DNA from: Butyriboletus loyo
Taxonomy: Eukaryota > Basidiomycota > Agaricomycetes > Boletales > Boletaceae
Assembly: GCA_038093515.1 (NCBI GenBank)
Contig: JBBPSI010000007.1
Coordinates: 1-64,000 of the forward strand
Length of the DNA: 64,000 nucleotides
Direction: 5' to 3'
Shown here: positions 24,110-40,039 of the stretch, piece after piece
How the letters are laid out: every line of letters begins with the position of its first letter
How positions within the stretch are numbered: the first letter of the stretch is position 1
The notes under the pieces: model-generated
What the model saw: only the letters and a program-made list of their open reading frames with translations
Database searches by the model: none
Told to the model about the DNA's origin: nothing
Translations under genes and position numbers: made by a program

Positions 24110-24986
24110 CTATCGCCCGCTCACCCCTGTGAACTTGTCTGTCAACCACCCCAGGGGTGTTGGCAGTGCTCCATTCCGAGCACCACCCACGCCAGTCCCC
24201 AAAGCGAGGGGATTTGCTGACACGAACGAGTCCTTCCGTGCCTTGGACGCTGTCTTTGCTGCATGCTCTGTCAGTGCCCAACCCACAACGAATTTTATCT
24301 GAGAGACATGAATCTTCCCGCCCAAAAATACCACAATCATAACCAGAAAAGCACATGAACGCGCGCAACACATACCTGAGTTGCTGATCTCCTCCACGTT
24401 TGTTTCTAGGACGAGACCGCCTTGAATGATTTCCGCAAGAATGTGGTGAACCTTGATTCATCTCGTGGCTCAGCGTGTACCATTCCCCACGTAGAAGCCT
24501 ACCTCGTCGAAATGGAACACTAGGTCCAGTTCACAGACGTTCTCAAAGGCCCGGTCCAGCGCCTCCACAAAAACCTTGGGTTCCGGCGTTGTGGCACCTT
24601 TGCACGACATGCACTGATCAGATCTCCGCTCACCTGAATTAAATCGAGTATTCCCAGCTCGCTCTCGGCGCCGTCAACAACGAACACAAAGTACAACGTG
24701 GCATAGTTCCTGTACACAACCCGCCAACGCTCGTCCGAGTCATCCTTGGGGCCGAGGAATGCCTCGAGTTCCGGTGCATCCAGAAAGTTGCACAGCCCAG
24801 CTGGCCGGAGCGAGATGAGGGAAAATATCTTTTGAACGACCGTCTGAGAAGATTGATGGAGCGGCGTGTAAAACTTGGTCAGCCTCGGAATACCCGACGT
24901 GTTGACTGAGATTTTCGGCGTTGAGCAGACAAACAGTGAGAATGGGTGCGAAAAGACGACTGACAGATCAGAACTGCGTGTATCAT
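24110..24986 (-). CDS. APS3: AP-3 adaptor complex sigma subunit
   Basis: The first exon is only 22 nt (24965-24986) and codes for MIHAVLI plus one base. It is joined to an exon starting at 24905 with FNTSGIPRLTKFYTPLHQ. The rest reads as a clathrin-adaptor small chain: ERWRVVYRNYATLYFVFVVD, SELGILDLIQVFVEALDR, FENVCELDLVFHFDEVHHI, LAEIIQGGLVLETNVEEI. The tail after about residue 150 is low in complexity, as in other AP-3 sigma proteins. AP-3 sorts cargo from the Golgi or endosomes to the vacuole. The initiating exon was chosen because its splice restores the conserved hydrophobic first strand; the longer open frame upstream does not. Confidence 0.9.
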
Positions 24987-25153
24987 GGCCGTTCCGTTTA
25001 GAGTGACATGTCACTGACATCCCACGCCGAAAATATGGTGAACGATAGTATTCAACTATAGACTTTATTGCCACCACAACATTTTCGCCTTCTCCGCCAA
25101 TGAGTACAACACCCGCGGAAGATGCCCACGGCCGCGACCTCAGCACTCTTTAT

Positions 25154-28216
<3,063 letters not shown>

Positions 28217-28291
28217 GTTCGTGGTTGTTGGCGGCGACGATGTCAGCGACCCCTACAAGTTGACCGTTGCCATTCGTGGCTCAGGTTCGGT
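28217..28291. promoter_or_regulatory. Very short divergent promoter region, ECD and VMA7
   Basis: Seventy-five bp lie between the two start codons. Each gene's leader and core promoter must overlap the other's, or lie within the opposing transcript. No TATA box is visible. Confidence 0.5.
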
Positions 28292-28891
28292 ATGGCTGCT
28301 CACACATCCTTCAAGGACAGAACGTTGATCGCGGTCATTGGCGACGAGGTGCATACTCCACCTTTCTCGCGTCTGCCTGCTCAAAGTCAATACAGGACTC
28401 AATCACCGGTCTTTTACTCGCCGGCGTCGGCCACGTCAATGAGCATCAGAAGAACTTTCTCATCGTCGATTCCAGTGCGCTCGCCGGTGCAACGCCCCCC
28501 ACCCATTTCTTTCTGACCCTTCTCCAGAGACCCAGATATCGACTATTGAGGCAGCCTTCCAAGAGTTCACAGAACGCAAGGATGTAGCAATCCTACTCAT
28601 TAACCAGCATGTGCGTACCGTAACGCTCTGCTTCCTCAACGCGTTCAATGCTCATGAGATGTGTTTTAATCGATCTAGATTGCAGAGAAGATCAGACCGA
28701 CGGTCGATCGGTACCAGCAAGCTTTTCCTACGCTCCTTGAGATCCCATCCAAAGACCACCCTTACGGTACGTGTATTTTTCACTTACTCGCATCAATTAC
28801 TCGCTGCGTATGCTTTTCATTCACCACACGCTTCATAGATCCTGAGAAGGACTCCGTCTTGAAACGCGTGCAGAAGCTTTTCGGAGAGTAG
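28292..28891 (+). CDS. VMA7: V-type proton ATPase subunit F
   Basis: Five exons, the first two at 28292-28348 and 28396-28474. The protein of about 120 residues reads [93 protein letters not shown]. This is the full V-ATPase F subunit of the central rotor stalk, which couples ATP hydrolysis in V1 to proton pumping. The stop at 28889-28891 follows QKLFGE. The length matches the family. Confidence 0.95.
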
Positions 28892-29501
28892 CACAGGTCC
28901 TTCCAGACGTTCCATGCGTCTCATAGTCCATGCCCACGTCTGATGCATTGGCATTTTCATTTCCATCCTTCATGATTCCAAACTACCGTCATGCTGGCTG
29001 AGACCATGCTGGGTTTCATTTTGTTATGCATTACACCAGTCCCCCGTAACTACACCCGAGCATGGTACTAATCATACTCCTGGGTTTTCCTCCTCAGCCC
29101 TTGATACGGACGTGCGGCGCCCAGTGCGTGTGGTCAGGATGGATGAAACCGCACAATTGGCTCGTTCTCGCGAACGCCTGGTGCCCGCTCGACAAATACC
29201 CTGATCGGGCTACGGCTTTCCGAATCTATCAAGGAGTCCAATTAGCAGGCCGAACCGCATCAAGGTCAGCAAGGTCTCCTGTGGAGGCACGGATGCGCAC
29301 TTGGTATGTCTATAAGAAGGTACTTGAACACGAAGTATCCTTCATCGTTCTGTCATGTCATGCTGTCAGTATGCAATGCTCCTATGCACCCCACCAGACA
29401 TAGCATGAGTACGCGAATGGTGCACGGAAAGTATAGCACGGCGAGTACTCATATGGTACTCCGTGTGCGCACCAAGGCTAAGTTGACACCTGAGAAAACA
29501 T
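28892..29501. other. Convergent intergenic region, VMA7 and TIM21
   Basis: About 600 bp for two 3' UTRs. Plus-strand reading frames at 29062 and 29306 lack any recognisable protein character. Nothing else seen. Confidence 0.5.
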
Positions 29502-30620
29502 TTAACGCACCCTCACGAGGTCTGCATGTACCTCTCCCTCCGTCCAAGCTGTCCCTGTGCCAGGGCTACCTACGTCGTGTGATCTCCGTCCGCGGAGTCC
29601 AGAAAATAGGCCCGTTAGTCCCCACAAGGAGTGTTCCTCGGTTCTTTCCTGGTTCTCATTCTTCTCTCTGTCCGTTGTCGCTGGAGGTATCTGAGAGGGG
29701 ACGCTGTCCCCTCTGAGATACTTGAAAGCGCTCCTCGCCAGGTCATTGAAACGTAACATTTTCTCTTTGACGTCCTCGAAAGTCAAGGAAGCTAGGGAAT
29801 CGACATAGCTGGCCCATTGGCCATCCTTCTCATCTTCCGTTTGGAGTGACGTCAAAGAGGAACCTTGAATGTAAAAGTTCAACAACAAATGTTCCCGTCC
29901 CGAGGAGTCAACTGCTATTTGTGATGCTACATGTCGAGGGCGGTGACGTGGACGCACAGAAGATGGTGGGTTGTTGCGGAAAGTGAGGGGAGCATGAAGG
30001 TACTTGGCAACCTATCACACAAGTAATCAATGAACGATTCACCATCGGGACTGGAGGACTTACTCGGGGGGAAGCTTTGATTCGTTCACAGGCATCATTG
30101 TAGAGCACAGTGGGCGAGTTCCTCGAAAAGAGTTCCGAAGTGAGTGCATAGACGAGCACAGCGGAGAGTCCAGCACCGAGCAGTATGACAGTTAGGTTGG
30201 TAGTACGTTGGGTTGTGCGTATCACTAGAGCATATTGCCGGCATCAGCCACACCACACCCCTCCATTGGCAACGTCAAGTGGTTGGGGAAATGTGATCAC
30301 TTACCTTTGCCGCCAACACTCAGCTCTGACCATTTCTTAGCCTTACCCCCGCGCCTCAGGGCTGTCTGTGAGATACCGAGCTGGAATGGCCCCACCGAGT
30401 CCTCCCTGCTCGAGTGAGATGTCCTTTGCTTCTGGTCGAGGGCGGAAGCGAGGAGAGAAGATGGGCTACTTTGACCGCTGGTATATGGTCTAGAGGTGAC
30501 CCGGTGAGCGAGAGAAAGCCTGTCTGCTATGGGAAGCGAGCGAGCGGGTCTACACAGAAGCTGCGCACAACGGAGGGGCCTCGATGAGCGGGCAAGTAAG
30601 TTTGTGGACATCGACGACAA
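29502..30620 (-). CDS. TIM21: TIM21, TIM23-complex subunit
   Basis: Three exons from 30620. The N-terminus is Arg/Ser-rich and lacks acidic residues for the first 50 positions (SSRPLRCAQLLCRPARS), a mitochondrial presequence. After KWSELSVGGKG comes a single membrane segment (TNLTVILLGAGLSAVLVYAL). The intermembrane-space domain has NDACERIKASPRVAKYLHAP, a second basic block RPRHRPRHVASQ and LLLNFYIQGSS. Tim21 links the TIM23 translocase to TOM and the respiratory chain. The C-terminal 60 residues are polar and poorly conserved. Several ATGs lie close together at the start (30620, 30611), so the exact first Met is uncertain. Confidence 0.88.
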
Positions 30621-30836
30621 GGTTGTACAAACACATTGTTACAAGGATCACTCAAATAGTTGCCACTATTCCAGTTTCGCCGGAAAGTTTGGTGTACAAA
30701 AACAAAAAAAAAAGCAGTTCTACTCAGGGGACTTCCTCACGCCTGCAACAGGCTAACAAGCCACGATCTTGGCCATCTCTTCAGGTTTACGAGGTATTCT
30801 TATGTGGTTAGTGAACGTGGGCAAGATATAAAAAAA

Positions 30837-30909
30837 TTCCCATTAGCCGACTCGAACGACTGACCTCGTCATTACTAGTGACGCGCTCTACCAACTGAGC
30901 TAAACGGGA
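30837..30909 (-). tRNA. tRNA-Thr (anticodon AGT)
   Basis: The reverse complement forms a full cloverleaf: acceptor TCCCGTT/AATGGGA, D-stem GCTC/GAGC with box A TAGCTCAGTTGG, anticodon stem CGTCA/TGACG with loop CTAGTAA, and T-arm AGTCG/CGGCT around TTCGAGT. There is no intron. A T6 run directly follows the 3' end on the minus strand (30831-30836) and would end RNA polymerase III transcription. Confidence 0.93.
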
Positions 30910-30991
30910 TGACACAAAAATTGTTTCGTTGTACTATTTCAAGTCGAGACCTGCCGATTTCGGCGGCTGAGGGATCGTACAAACCTAGTTC

Positions 30992-31964
30992 CTAACTGAT
31001 GCTACTCATTCGTTCTACGGTCGCCTTTTTCATCTGAAGTTGTGCGTTTAGCAGATTTTTTAACCGACATGGAGCGGTGCTTACCGGTGGACTGATTCCC
31101 TCTCCTTCAAAGTACGCTAATACGAACTCCTCAGCGACCCAGTCACTCTCAACAGCACCCAAATCCGAAAACACTAATTTCCTCGGGAACGCCGGGTCTC
31201 CGGTGGGTGCGGTAAGATGCACATCGAGGGGATAACCCTTTGAGAGCTTGGTAGTGGGGAAGATCGATTTGAGTTTGCGGAGAGGAGACTGTACAGCAGC
31301 TTCCGTTTCGGCAGAAAGGGTTCCACGCGACTTGGAGACTTGGAGACGTGCTGTCAGTGCACGCACAAAGCCATCACGCAGGTGAGTGTACGAGGTGTGG
31401 CGCGTCGGTACTATGAACATGGATATGTAAACAACCTTGAGATAGACACGGGGTAATCTCACCGATGCGGAGTATGCATGACGTATTTCGGACTATATGG
31501 TCGATTTTCTCCTCGGGGGTTGCATTGATGGGGATCTGCGGGAGTGTGCTGTCAGTATCGATGTCCATGCCAGCGCAGAAAAACGAACTCTGAGTTTGGG
31601 GTTTGCGAGGTCAGCATAGAACCCGACGGAATAGACGTTGATGCCGAGAAAAGAGACTGCGCGTGCACCGACCCCCAGCAGAGAGTGAGGAGGCAGTGGA
31701 AATCTGGAGGGGACTCGAAGTTCTTTCGGAAACTCGACGGAGGTAGCAGGGTCAACTACAAAGTTGAGGCGATAGGAGAGGGCGTAGTCACTAAAAGAGC
31801 TTACCTACCACGTCCTCCCTCGAGATACGGGGGGCATCGAGGTGGATGGGGGTGGTCTGGCGGAAGGCGAATGCTGCGGAGAGTAGAGAGGCGACGCCAT
31901 ATAGGACCGGCTTGGACCAGCGGCGGGACGAGGCGCAGACGAGTGGGCGGAGCGAGTGTGACAT
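30992..31964 (-). CDS. Chalcone-isomerase-fold mitochondrial protein (AIM18/AIM46-like)
   Basis: Multi-exon gene; start chosen at 31964 (MSHSLRPLVCASSRRW), giving a basic presequence followed by a hydrophobic stretch (VLYGVASLLSAAFAF). The first intron is placed with donor gtaagc so the frame continues DVVVDPATSVEFPKEL. The chalcone-isomerase-like domain shows LLGVGARAVSFLGINVYSVG, FYADLANPKL, LRDGFVRALTARL and LRKLKSIFP. Close to the end is YFEGEGISPP, then LKNLLNAQL. Yeast Aim18 and Aim46 are mitochondrial proteins of this fold; some bind haem and enzymatic activity is not established. A longer open frame upstream (to 32126) overlaps the BLM10 promoter and is probably not used. Confidence 0.82.
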
Positions 31965-32125
31965 GAGCAAGTGTTGGCGGGGCACGTGACGGTGTACACG
32001 TCTCCTTGAGCAAGATCTATCCGCAGAACAAGGACGCGTCAGCACATAAATATCATCTTCCCTCCCCCCTCGTACGTCTCGTCCCCTTTCCTCCCATATC
32101 TCACTTGCTCTCATCTCCATTCCCA
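31965..32125. promoter_or_regulatory. Divergent promoter region, AIM18-like and BLM10
   Basis: 161 bp between start codons, with a C/T-rich block (32055-32120) before the BLM10 ATG. No specific site recognised. Confidence 0.45.
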
Positions 32126-35100
32126 ATGGCTACTCTTGATCTATCTCTGGCTAGCATCGTCGCCGAGCTAGGCTCTGGTAGCTTGTCTATCCAAGGCGTA
32201 GAGATGGATGAAGACGATATTGATGTCCTTGACTCCCCTGCTGAAGAGGTATCACCTCTTGTCTCAGACCAATTCTCCTATGAGAAACAACGAGCCAACC
32301 TTGCCATATATCTCGATGCTCTGCCCTACAAGTGCGAGTCTCTCTGCGAGATGCAGGACAAGCTGGAGCACATCATAGCAAGGCTCCTGATATGTGCAGA
32401 GTCCAAGAACTGGACCGTCCTCACAACCTGGGACGCAATGCTGCAATGGTAAGTTTCCACCTCTTTCTCTCATCCTCAAGTCTCTTAGCCTGCCCAGTTG
32501 GCTGCAGATGCGCTATCCCATGAAAACCTCTACTCGCGCCAAGCTCGTTAGGTTTTATTACGAGTTGTGTCTGATTCCTGGTTTGGACGTCCGCGTCATC
32601 CGAAGTTGGGCAGACATGATCTCTCGCCTCCTTGGAAAGACTGGCAAACGCAAGCTTGAATCCAAGGATCTACAACTCCCATGGTGGCCACTTTGGCAGG
32701 TCCTTTACAAGGAACTTTTTCCAAAAAAGCGTCTTGGTCAAACCAGGTGTGCAACATCTACATCCTTTGTTTTTACTTTATTGACATCTTCTAGTCGTAA
32801 CTTGAATAACATCTTGCTCTATGTCGCAGAAAGCTGCAAACCGTACTTTCCTGCTGACGACATCCCTGACATGCTTAGTACTTTCTTGCCGATGATCACT
32901 CCTAATGTGAGCCCCCCACCCCTTCGTTGCCTGTCGCTTATACATGCTGACTCTATGCAGACGACCCTTACTATGATTCCAGTCCTGACTTCGTTCCTTC
33001 CTCCGTCTCATCCACACCTATACCTTCCTGTCGTTTTCAAACTCTGGGAGGCATTTAACTCCTTTTCGATGGATGATCGTTTTCTCGAGTTGGCTGGAAA
33101 CCTGGCGGAAGAACATGTTGCAGGCAAAGCTGGTAATTTTGGTGAAGAAGGTGGTGCGCAATGGAAGGACGTGGGTATTTGGTCCGAGCAGGAATGGTCT
33201 TTGCTGGTCAGCAAAGGGTTCGAATCCATGTGTAGGCTTCTAACCACGTATCTGTCACATCCGCATTCCTCACATTCATTTCCAGATGTTCCTGTAGGGA
33301 AATCTAGAGTGAGCACATTTGAGGCTAAGCTTATCTGTGTGGTTTTTAATTTTCCTGCAGACCCCAAATATGACCTCTGCACATGCGGATGCAGCGTCAG
33401 TCCGCCAGGGATCCAAAATTAAGAAAACCATCAGTCGCATAAGTGAGTGTGTTTAGAGGATTTTCGCATGTATCGAGGCACCGACATGGTCTTGATGTAG
33501 ATGCTCTCGCTAAGCTGTTCGTCTATTCCATGGCTGTCGATGGCCCTCTTCGTGGTGACTCTGCATCAGCAACGCCGTCTTCCCAAAGTGGACAGACAAC
33601 ATATCTCGCGGGTTCGAAAGCCATGGACACTTTAGACCGCCTGATTACCAGCACGGAGTCGTTTTTCCATCCGTCCAATCACGGTCATTGGACTATATTG
33701 GTGAGTAGGTCCTACGCTTTACACCATCCTTCCTGACTTTGTTTGTAGCTTACGAGCTTCCTTCAACGATTGACGGCCGAGTTTGCTGATCGTTGGTTTG
33801 AGGAGCAACTGCCTTCCTGTCGCACTCCGGTGGTAAGTGTTCTATGAGGTAGTTTGCAGTGCTGTCGCATTGATGGATAATCTTAAGACCCGTCGTCTCA
33901 CGATCGCGATTCGTCGAGCGTTCGTCACTAATCTCCTGACACCTGCCTTACTTTCAATGTTCTCGAAGGATCCATTGTCTCTCGCTATGACTCAAGGAGC
34001 CCTGCGCGTGATGGCACAACTCGAGCCCACCTTAGTCATGCCAGAACTGCTTGAACGCGCCTACGGAGGGTTGGAAGTTATTAATGAGACACATCGGACT
34101 ACGGCAGTTCTTAAGATACTTTCCGGTATATCTCTCCCCTTGGTCTCCGAAAGGCTGTGGCGCCCTGGTCAAAAACACCTTCTACCCCTCCTTGAGTTGT
34201 GCGTCCCAGGCATTGATTTGGTCTGTCACATTCTTCCCGTCTCTCGGTTTATCTTTGATATTCTTGGGTACAGAATGATCCGAACAAAACTATATGCGCG
34301 ACCTCATTCATTGTTAGTGCGATTCAGCATGTTAAAGTTGGCGACATTTCTATGCACCAATCCGGATTCGCGTTATCTGGCGACGCACCTAGCGAAGATC
34401 TCATGGAGCTCGATAATGACGAAACTCAACTACCTGAAGGAGTTGAGATGAGTCCATTCGTTCCTCTGAGCAGGGAAGAAGAGCGTGCTCTTGTCCGCGA
34501 AAGTACTTCAGGTTTTGCAGGTACTTGGTCCGCCTTTAGTCAAGGCCACTAAAAATGCAACGTTGCAGATTGGGTGGTGTCTCTCTTCCGGCGCATTCTC
34601 GCCCTGTACGAGAATCTCCCGGAAGAAGGAGGCCGAAAGAAGACGACAGGGGGTAAGACTGAGGAGGTAGTTCTGAAGTCTATAAAGAGCATGGCCGATG
34701 TCGTCTGTCTCCATCTATCCGATCAGCTCTTCGACCTCGTTCTCAACTTAGTTTACGACTACGCTACAGCGAACGCAAAGTCAAATGCCGTGAGGGCATT
34801 TGGACACCTCATTGCATGTCTCGCGCGTGCGAAGCCCCAACAAACAATTGATAAGTTTTTACCCTTCTGTACCTTGCGGATTCAAGAGGAGCTGAAACAC
34901 GGGGCGTCGAGCATTCGAACAACCTCGACGCATGAAAGTGTGCCCTCTGACACGACCCTCCATTGGAGTGAGCATCAACTTATGATCTTCATGCTTGTGT
35001 ATACTAACTTCTCATGTTAGATATGTCCATCCTCAGAGGATGCCTTGGATACGGCGGTCCTGCCGTAAGTTTTGAGGAAGAAACTTGAGATCGATCATCT

Positions 35101-38100
35101 GACGTGTCTTCAGTTGCTGAAACATAAAGAGACAGTCATCCAGCTTCTGTCACTCTTGCTCGAGAAGACGAAGAGCGAGAGAGGGTACTCAGGGACTGCT
35201 ACTTTGGTATCACGAGTATTGCATACATTAACAACGGTTTACGCTATCAACAATCATTTCGTCAATAGTGATCAATGGATAGATCCAGGTAACTGTGATG
35301 TTGCTCGTGTTGGTGACACGCGGTAATTTTATTTTTCAGACTTCAACAAGGCCCACAGCACGCAGTGGGGCCATCTTTGTGAATCTAAAGATGTAAAAAT
35401 CGAATGGCATGGTATTTGACATCGTTGCAACAGTTCTCTTCAGAAGCTTACTCTGAAATAATCCAGTTCCCAACACGGAGGAGGTTGACTTCGTACTTCA
35501 AATCTTGGATCGCATTGTCTCCCCAACACTCGACAAGCTCGAGGCCCTCGTAAATTCTTCTGGTAGATGGGATAGCGTTGCCCGTAATGATTTCTGTCGG
35601 TGGGTATTGTGGCATGGGTTGGCTGTAACTCCACTTACATTTGTGAGAGTAGATATCTGGCATTCTCAAAGGCAGTCTGGAATGGCATGCCCACGATCTA
35701 CAAGGAGGCTCCCAAAGAAGTTGTCAATTCCTGTTCCGATCAGGATGTCGATGTAGAACGACTCATCGTCGACCAACTGGATATCCAAGCAGGGATAGTT
35801 CTGACAGATCCACAAGATCCACGCTACCAGCGTGTCGTGGAACTGCGGACCCGGTTCGGGAATCTCGTACACCTTGCCGCGACGAAGTTGCGCCAAGACC
35901 AAGACGAGGAAGATCACATTGACGCTGTAATCGTAGTGGTCAAGGCCCTCGATACGTTCTTCCTCGACTATGGGATGAGCAGGGGTGACTTCACAACTAT
36001 GCAGAAAAATTTCTCCCAGTCCCGAGAGTGCGTCCATTTTTTTCACTTCTTTCTTCTGTAGTTGGGGGGTTAAGTTTCCTCGTGCAGGGTGAATCGTATG
36101 TCTTCGCGCCAAAAAGACAACGTACGAGTTATTTGGGTTAAGCGAGCACAACTCTACCATTCTAGTCGCCTGTACATGCACGCTCTGTATCGCCGACGCT
36201 CGGAATTGGATGATCGATTACTAAAGGACGACTTGGCGGAACTTTGTTTATCGCCGTACACCAGGGTGCGACGGTACGTGGATGATTGTTCCTCTGGATC
36301 CTCGTTTTGACCTCCCCTGCAGTCTCGCGCAGAATGTCCTACACAACATATGCGGTGTAAGTTGCCTCGTGCCGTGCTCGTACGTAAATTGATAACGGGG
36401 ACAGTACTACGTGCGATCCACGAGATACATCTTGCCAACAATGCTCGACTCCTTAAGCAAAGGGAACAATCCTGACCGCATGAAAGGCGCTCTTTACGTG
36501 CTTGGAAATAAGGGAACAAGTGAGTGTGGTCTATCTATCACTACTATGCCCCACTGAATCAGAAAAGCTGCATACATGATGGCTGGTATGGCACCAAGTG
36601 TTTGCTGTCGCTAGGCTCACACCTGCGCAGATCAGGGGCTGCAGAGGCGATACTTGATTTCTATGCTGGGATGTCAACACGAGGAGAAAGTATGAACCCA
36701 ATACACTCATTTACCATTCTTCGACTGACCACCTCGCTGTTGGAAGCCTTCGGTCCAAAAGCTGGTCTCGACGAATGCCTCCGACTGTCTCGTTCACCTC
36801 AACGAAGAAGCCACCCACACAGCTGGACATTCTGCAGATTTCCCTAGAGCCAGCGCCGCTCTTCGCGACCTTGAAGCGGAACTGGATGCTCGTAATATTG
36901 ACAACGAACTGCGGAGAACTGCTCTAGCAAGAGCCCCTAAGAGAGCTCAGAAACAATTACAGGAGCATGACCATACGGTAGGCTTACACCAATGTGAGTT
37001 GGGTTAACATTGAACAAAGCCGATCTGTCCTTCGTTTCTCAGATGAAATTTGTGCTTGGTATTGCTGTCCGCCCCACAACACATGTTCGTACCTAGCCTA
37101 TTGTTATCTTGCTGACAGATATAAATCTATCACAGTGGCGATACGTCCAAATGGCCATCAGTTTCATTCTCGGGCTCATGAGACGAGACGCACCGACACC
37201 GCCTGATGTAGTGAGATTCTTGATGGAGCAAACCACAAGTGCCCAGCCCTCGATTCGGCTCAACGCGCAGCAGTAAGGATTATTTACCTTTTTGATACAT
37301 AGTGTGATATCTAAATAATCATCGTTCCCAGGGGTATTGTGCGAGAATCGCTTTTCATCAAAATGAGAACCTATGCAAAGGATGACGAGGAACTTTGGCT
37401 CTGTCAGTGGCGGAATCCGTTATCCAAGGAAATTACCATCAGTGATCACGCCGAGTTCTTGAACACCCTCCATAAGCCTGTAGTAGAGCCCAAGTAAGCA
37501 CAACCAACGGTATACTGATCCCGTGTTGACAGCTTTCCAGTGACTCTTTTATTGACAAACTTGAGACTGGATTTTTGACATGGACCACAACCATCCGAGG
37601 ATACACCACGCCCGACTCTACACAACCTATTGTGTGGGAGGCATCATCCTCCGAGTCGTTGGCCATCATAAGCGAGTACATTGGTAAAGACTACTACTCG
37701 AAGCTGGCTGCCCTGTGGAGCCAAGAAACTGACAACAATGCCGGCGCTTCCGACTTGCGTCCGGAGAATGTTTTGTTTATCAAGTCTATTGGTCCGTCTT
37801 TTCGTATAAACAGGTTAAGCGGCAGTTAACATATGAGTAACCCATAGCCAAGATATTCGAGGATGCCACCTTGCAAGACTTGCTCGACACAGTAGAACCC
37901 CTACTTACCAACACAGATAAATTTCAGCAGGCCGCGGCTGCTGAAATCCTAACTGGCTTGCTTCGCGGTATGTTAATTGTGACTTGTATCTGCACGTACT
38001 CAAGTGCTATAGGATCCAAGCACTGGCCTGAACGTAGTCTTAATGCCCTGTGGAGTTGGTTCATACCTCGCTTCGACCACATCCTCTCTCAAGCTCGGCC

Positions 38101-40039
38101 AGATACTGCAGGCTACTGGACCTCATTCCTTCAAGTGAGTGTTCCTCACTGCTTTCGCATAACCTCGCTGAGTTGCTCGATGCAAAGACGGTATTGGAAG
38201 ATCGCGATCCTCGCCGAAGTAAGCCTTTGGTAGATTGGATCCTGTCCCTCCACCTAGACTTCCAGGGAGACTCAGCATTTGCAGGTATATCAACATAATC
38301 ATGACTTCCAAGCTACATTACTCACAGCATCCCAGTTACAAAAACATTAAATGCCGTCGTCGTACTAATTGATGCCATGGGGGTTCGATTTAATTCTGTC
38401 TCAGAGAAATATGTCTCGTTATTCTTCGACAATGCAGACTCGAATTATGCAGAGGTATGTCCTCTGGTATGCTTAGCGGTCGCGTCCAACTAACCTGGAA
38501 TTTACGCAGATTCGTAACACTATAGCAAGTGCACTTTATTTCGTCGCAAGGAATAGATGGCGTCCATCGTACCCCTCGGTGGCTGCACTGTTGGCTTCTT
38601 GTACTGACACCCAGGACCCTCTTGGTATTCAGTGAGTATGTTCTATGCTTCTGTCTGACTATGTTGAGCGACTTTGCAGAGAAAGTGTATTCGACGATCG
38701 ATTCCAGCAGATTATCCGGCAGCTTGCTGAGTGGAAGGATCAGCGTTTCCCCCCTCCGCGAGTATCTCAGTCTCAAGTAGGTGCTTATCTATAGGTTCAT
38801 CGACCTCGTCTGATTCGTAACCAGTTTGATAAAGTTGGTCTCACGAGTGAGTTATGAGAAACCGGATGGCTCGTCACTTACCTTCCTCGAAGTGCTGCTG
38901 TGGCTATGGGTTTCTTTTCATGGCTCCGAAGCATGTCTCGCATTTCCGTCAGCCATGAAGATGCTGTATGTCTGCCATCTTTGAACTGTCGCGATGGTCG
39001 CTTACGTTTGGCAGGCCTGAAATGCTCAACATGTCGGAGCTTAATGACAATCCAGAATTACAGAAATATAGTAGTGCAGTGTTGCAGGTGATGTCTGGAG
39101 TTTACGTGCCAGCTGCGTTTGCAGAGGCCGTTCTGGAGAAGCTGGCAGCAGCAATACAATTTTCCAAGGTAAGTAAGCAGCTATCACCTGCAGTTAAGAT
39201 ATCATGGGCCTGTTACAGTCCTGGCGCATCCGGCTGCATACATTACCAGCACTGGTGATGTTTTTCTATCGGAATCTATTGATGATATCTCCCAGTGGTA
39301 TTTCAAAAGTCATGGATGTACTCCTTGAATGTCTAGCAGATGAGAATGTGGAAGTTCGCGAGATGTCCTCGAAGACGCTATCCGGTATAGTACGTTGCTC
39401 GCAGCGTCAGAACATCATACCCCTCAAGGTACCCCATGAATAACAAATCCTCTGAAACTAACTGACATTTTCACAATAGAATCGATTCATCTCCCTAGCT
39501 CGTACGGTCAAGCTGCCCTCGCGATCGGCACCTAATTATGGTGAATCAATGAGGAAACTGCACTCTGCGATCCTTGGGCTTTGTGCCTTGATCGAAAGTG
39601 TCCCCTACTCGGTCGAATCTTGGATGCCTCCTCTTACAGAAGGTGGGCTGTACTGTGTTCATCGTTATCGTCGTGCTGCCTTTAATGTATTGTACATTCT
39701 CAGTGCTTGCCCGACATGCGACCGACCCCCCTCCGATTTCAACGACAATACGCCACTGTGCCTCCGAATTCAAGAAGGTACGACGTTTTCCTTTGACGAT
39801 TGATTGACACCTAAACTTCACGCCTTGTACGTAGACACACCAGGTATGACATTTCCCTCGACTAGGTGGACCCGCATCATGGGTTTTGGCTAGGATACGT
39901 GGCATAAAGACCAACTGTCTTTTGACGAAGATCAACTACAAAGTCTTTCCACCATGCTGGTCGGAACATCGTATTGTAATGATTCATCACCCTAATTATC
40001 TGAGAGTGTGCTTATGATTCTGACCTTGCAGATGCTTGA
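32126..40039 (+). CDS. BLM10: Proteasome activator BLM10 (PA200/PSME4 homologue)
   Basis: A very long gene with more than 25 exons; the first is 32126-32453 and the last is 40032-40039 (8 nt). HEAT-repeat protein of roughly 2000 residues. Landmarks: LPWWPLWQVLYKELFPKKR, NNILLYVAESCKPYFP, TRRLTIAIRRAFV, GCLGYGGPALLKHKE, FCRRYLAFSKAVWNG, CQHEEKPSVQKLVS, HWRYVQMAISFILGLMRRD, and the C-terminal block LHSAILGLCALIESVPY. Near the 3' end a 9-nt exon (39835-39843, Thr-His-Gln) joins EFKK to DTWHKDQLSF. The final splice turns TAT-T plus AT-GCT-TGA into Tyr-Tyr-Ala-stop, the motif that docks Blm10 into the 20S alpha-ring and opens the gate. All exons I traced remain in frame, so the gene looks functional. 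Nuclear and cytosolic proteasome role by family. Confidence 0.93.

Noticed and set aside
31965..32126. N-terminal extension of the AIM18-like protein to 32126
   Set aside because: The extra 54 residues are polar and would mask the mitochondrial presequence, and they span the whole shared promoter with BLM10. The internal Met at 31964 is more sensible.
36570..36700. Apparent frameshift in BLM10 after GNKGT
   Set aside because: Choosing acceptor cagaaaag, then a 45-nt intron starting gtatgg, and then an intron ending in ggaag keeps the expected QHEEKPSVQKL block in frame. The gene is intact here.
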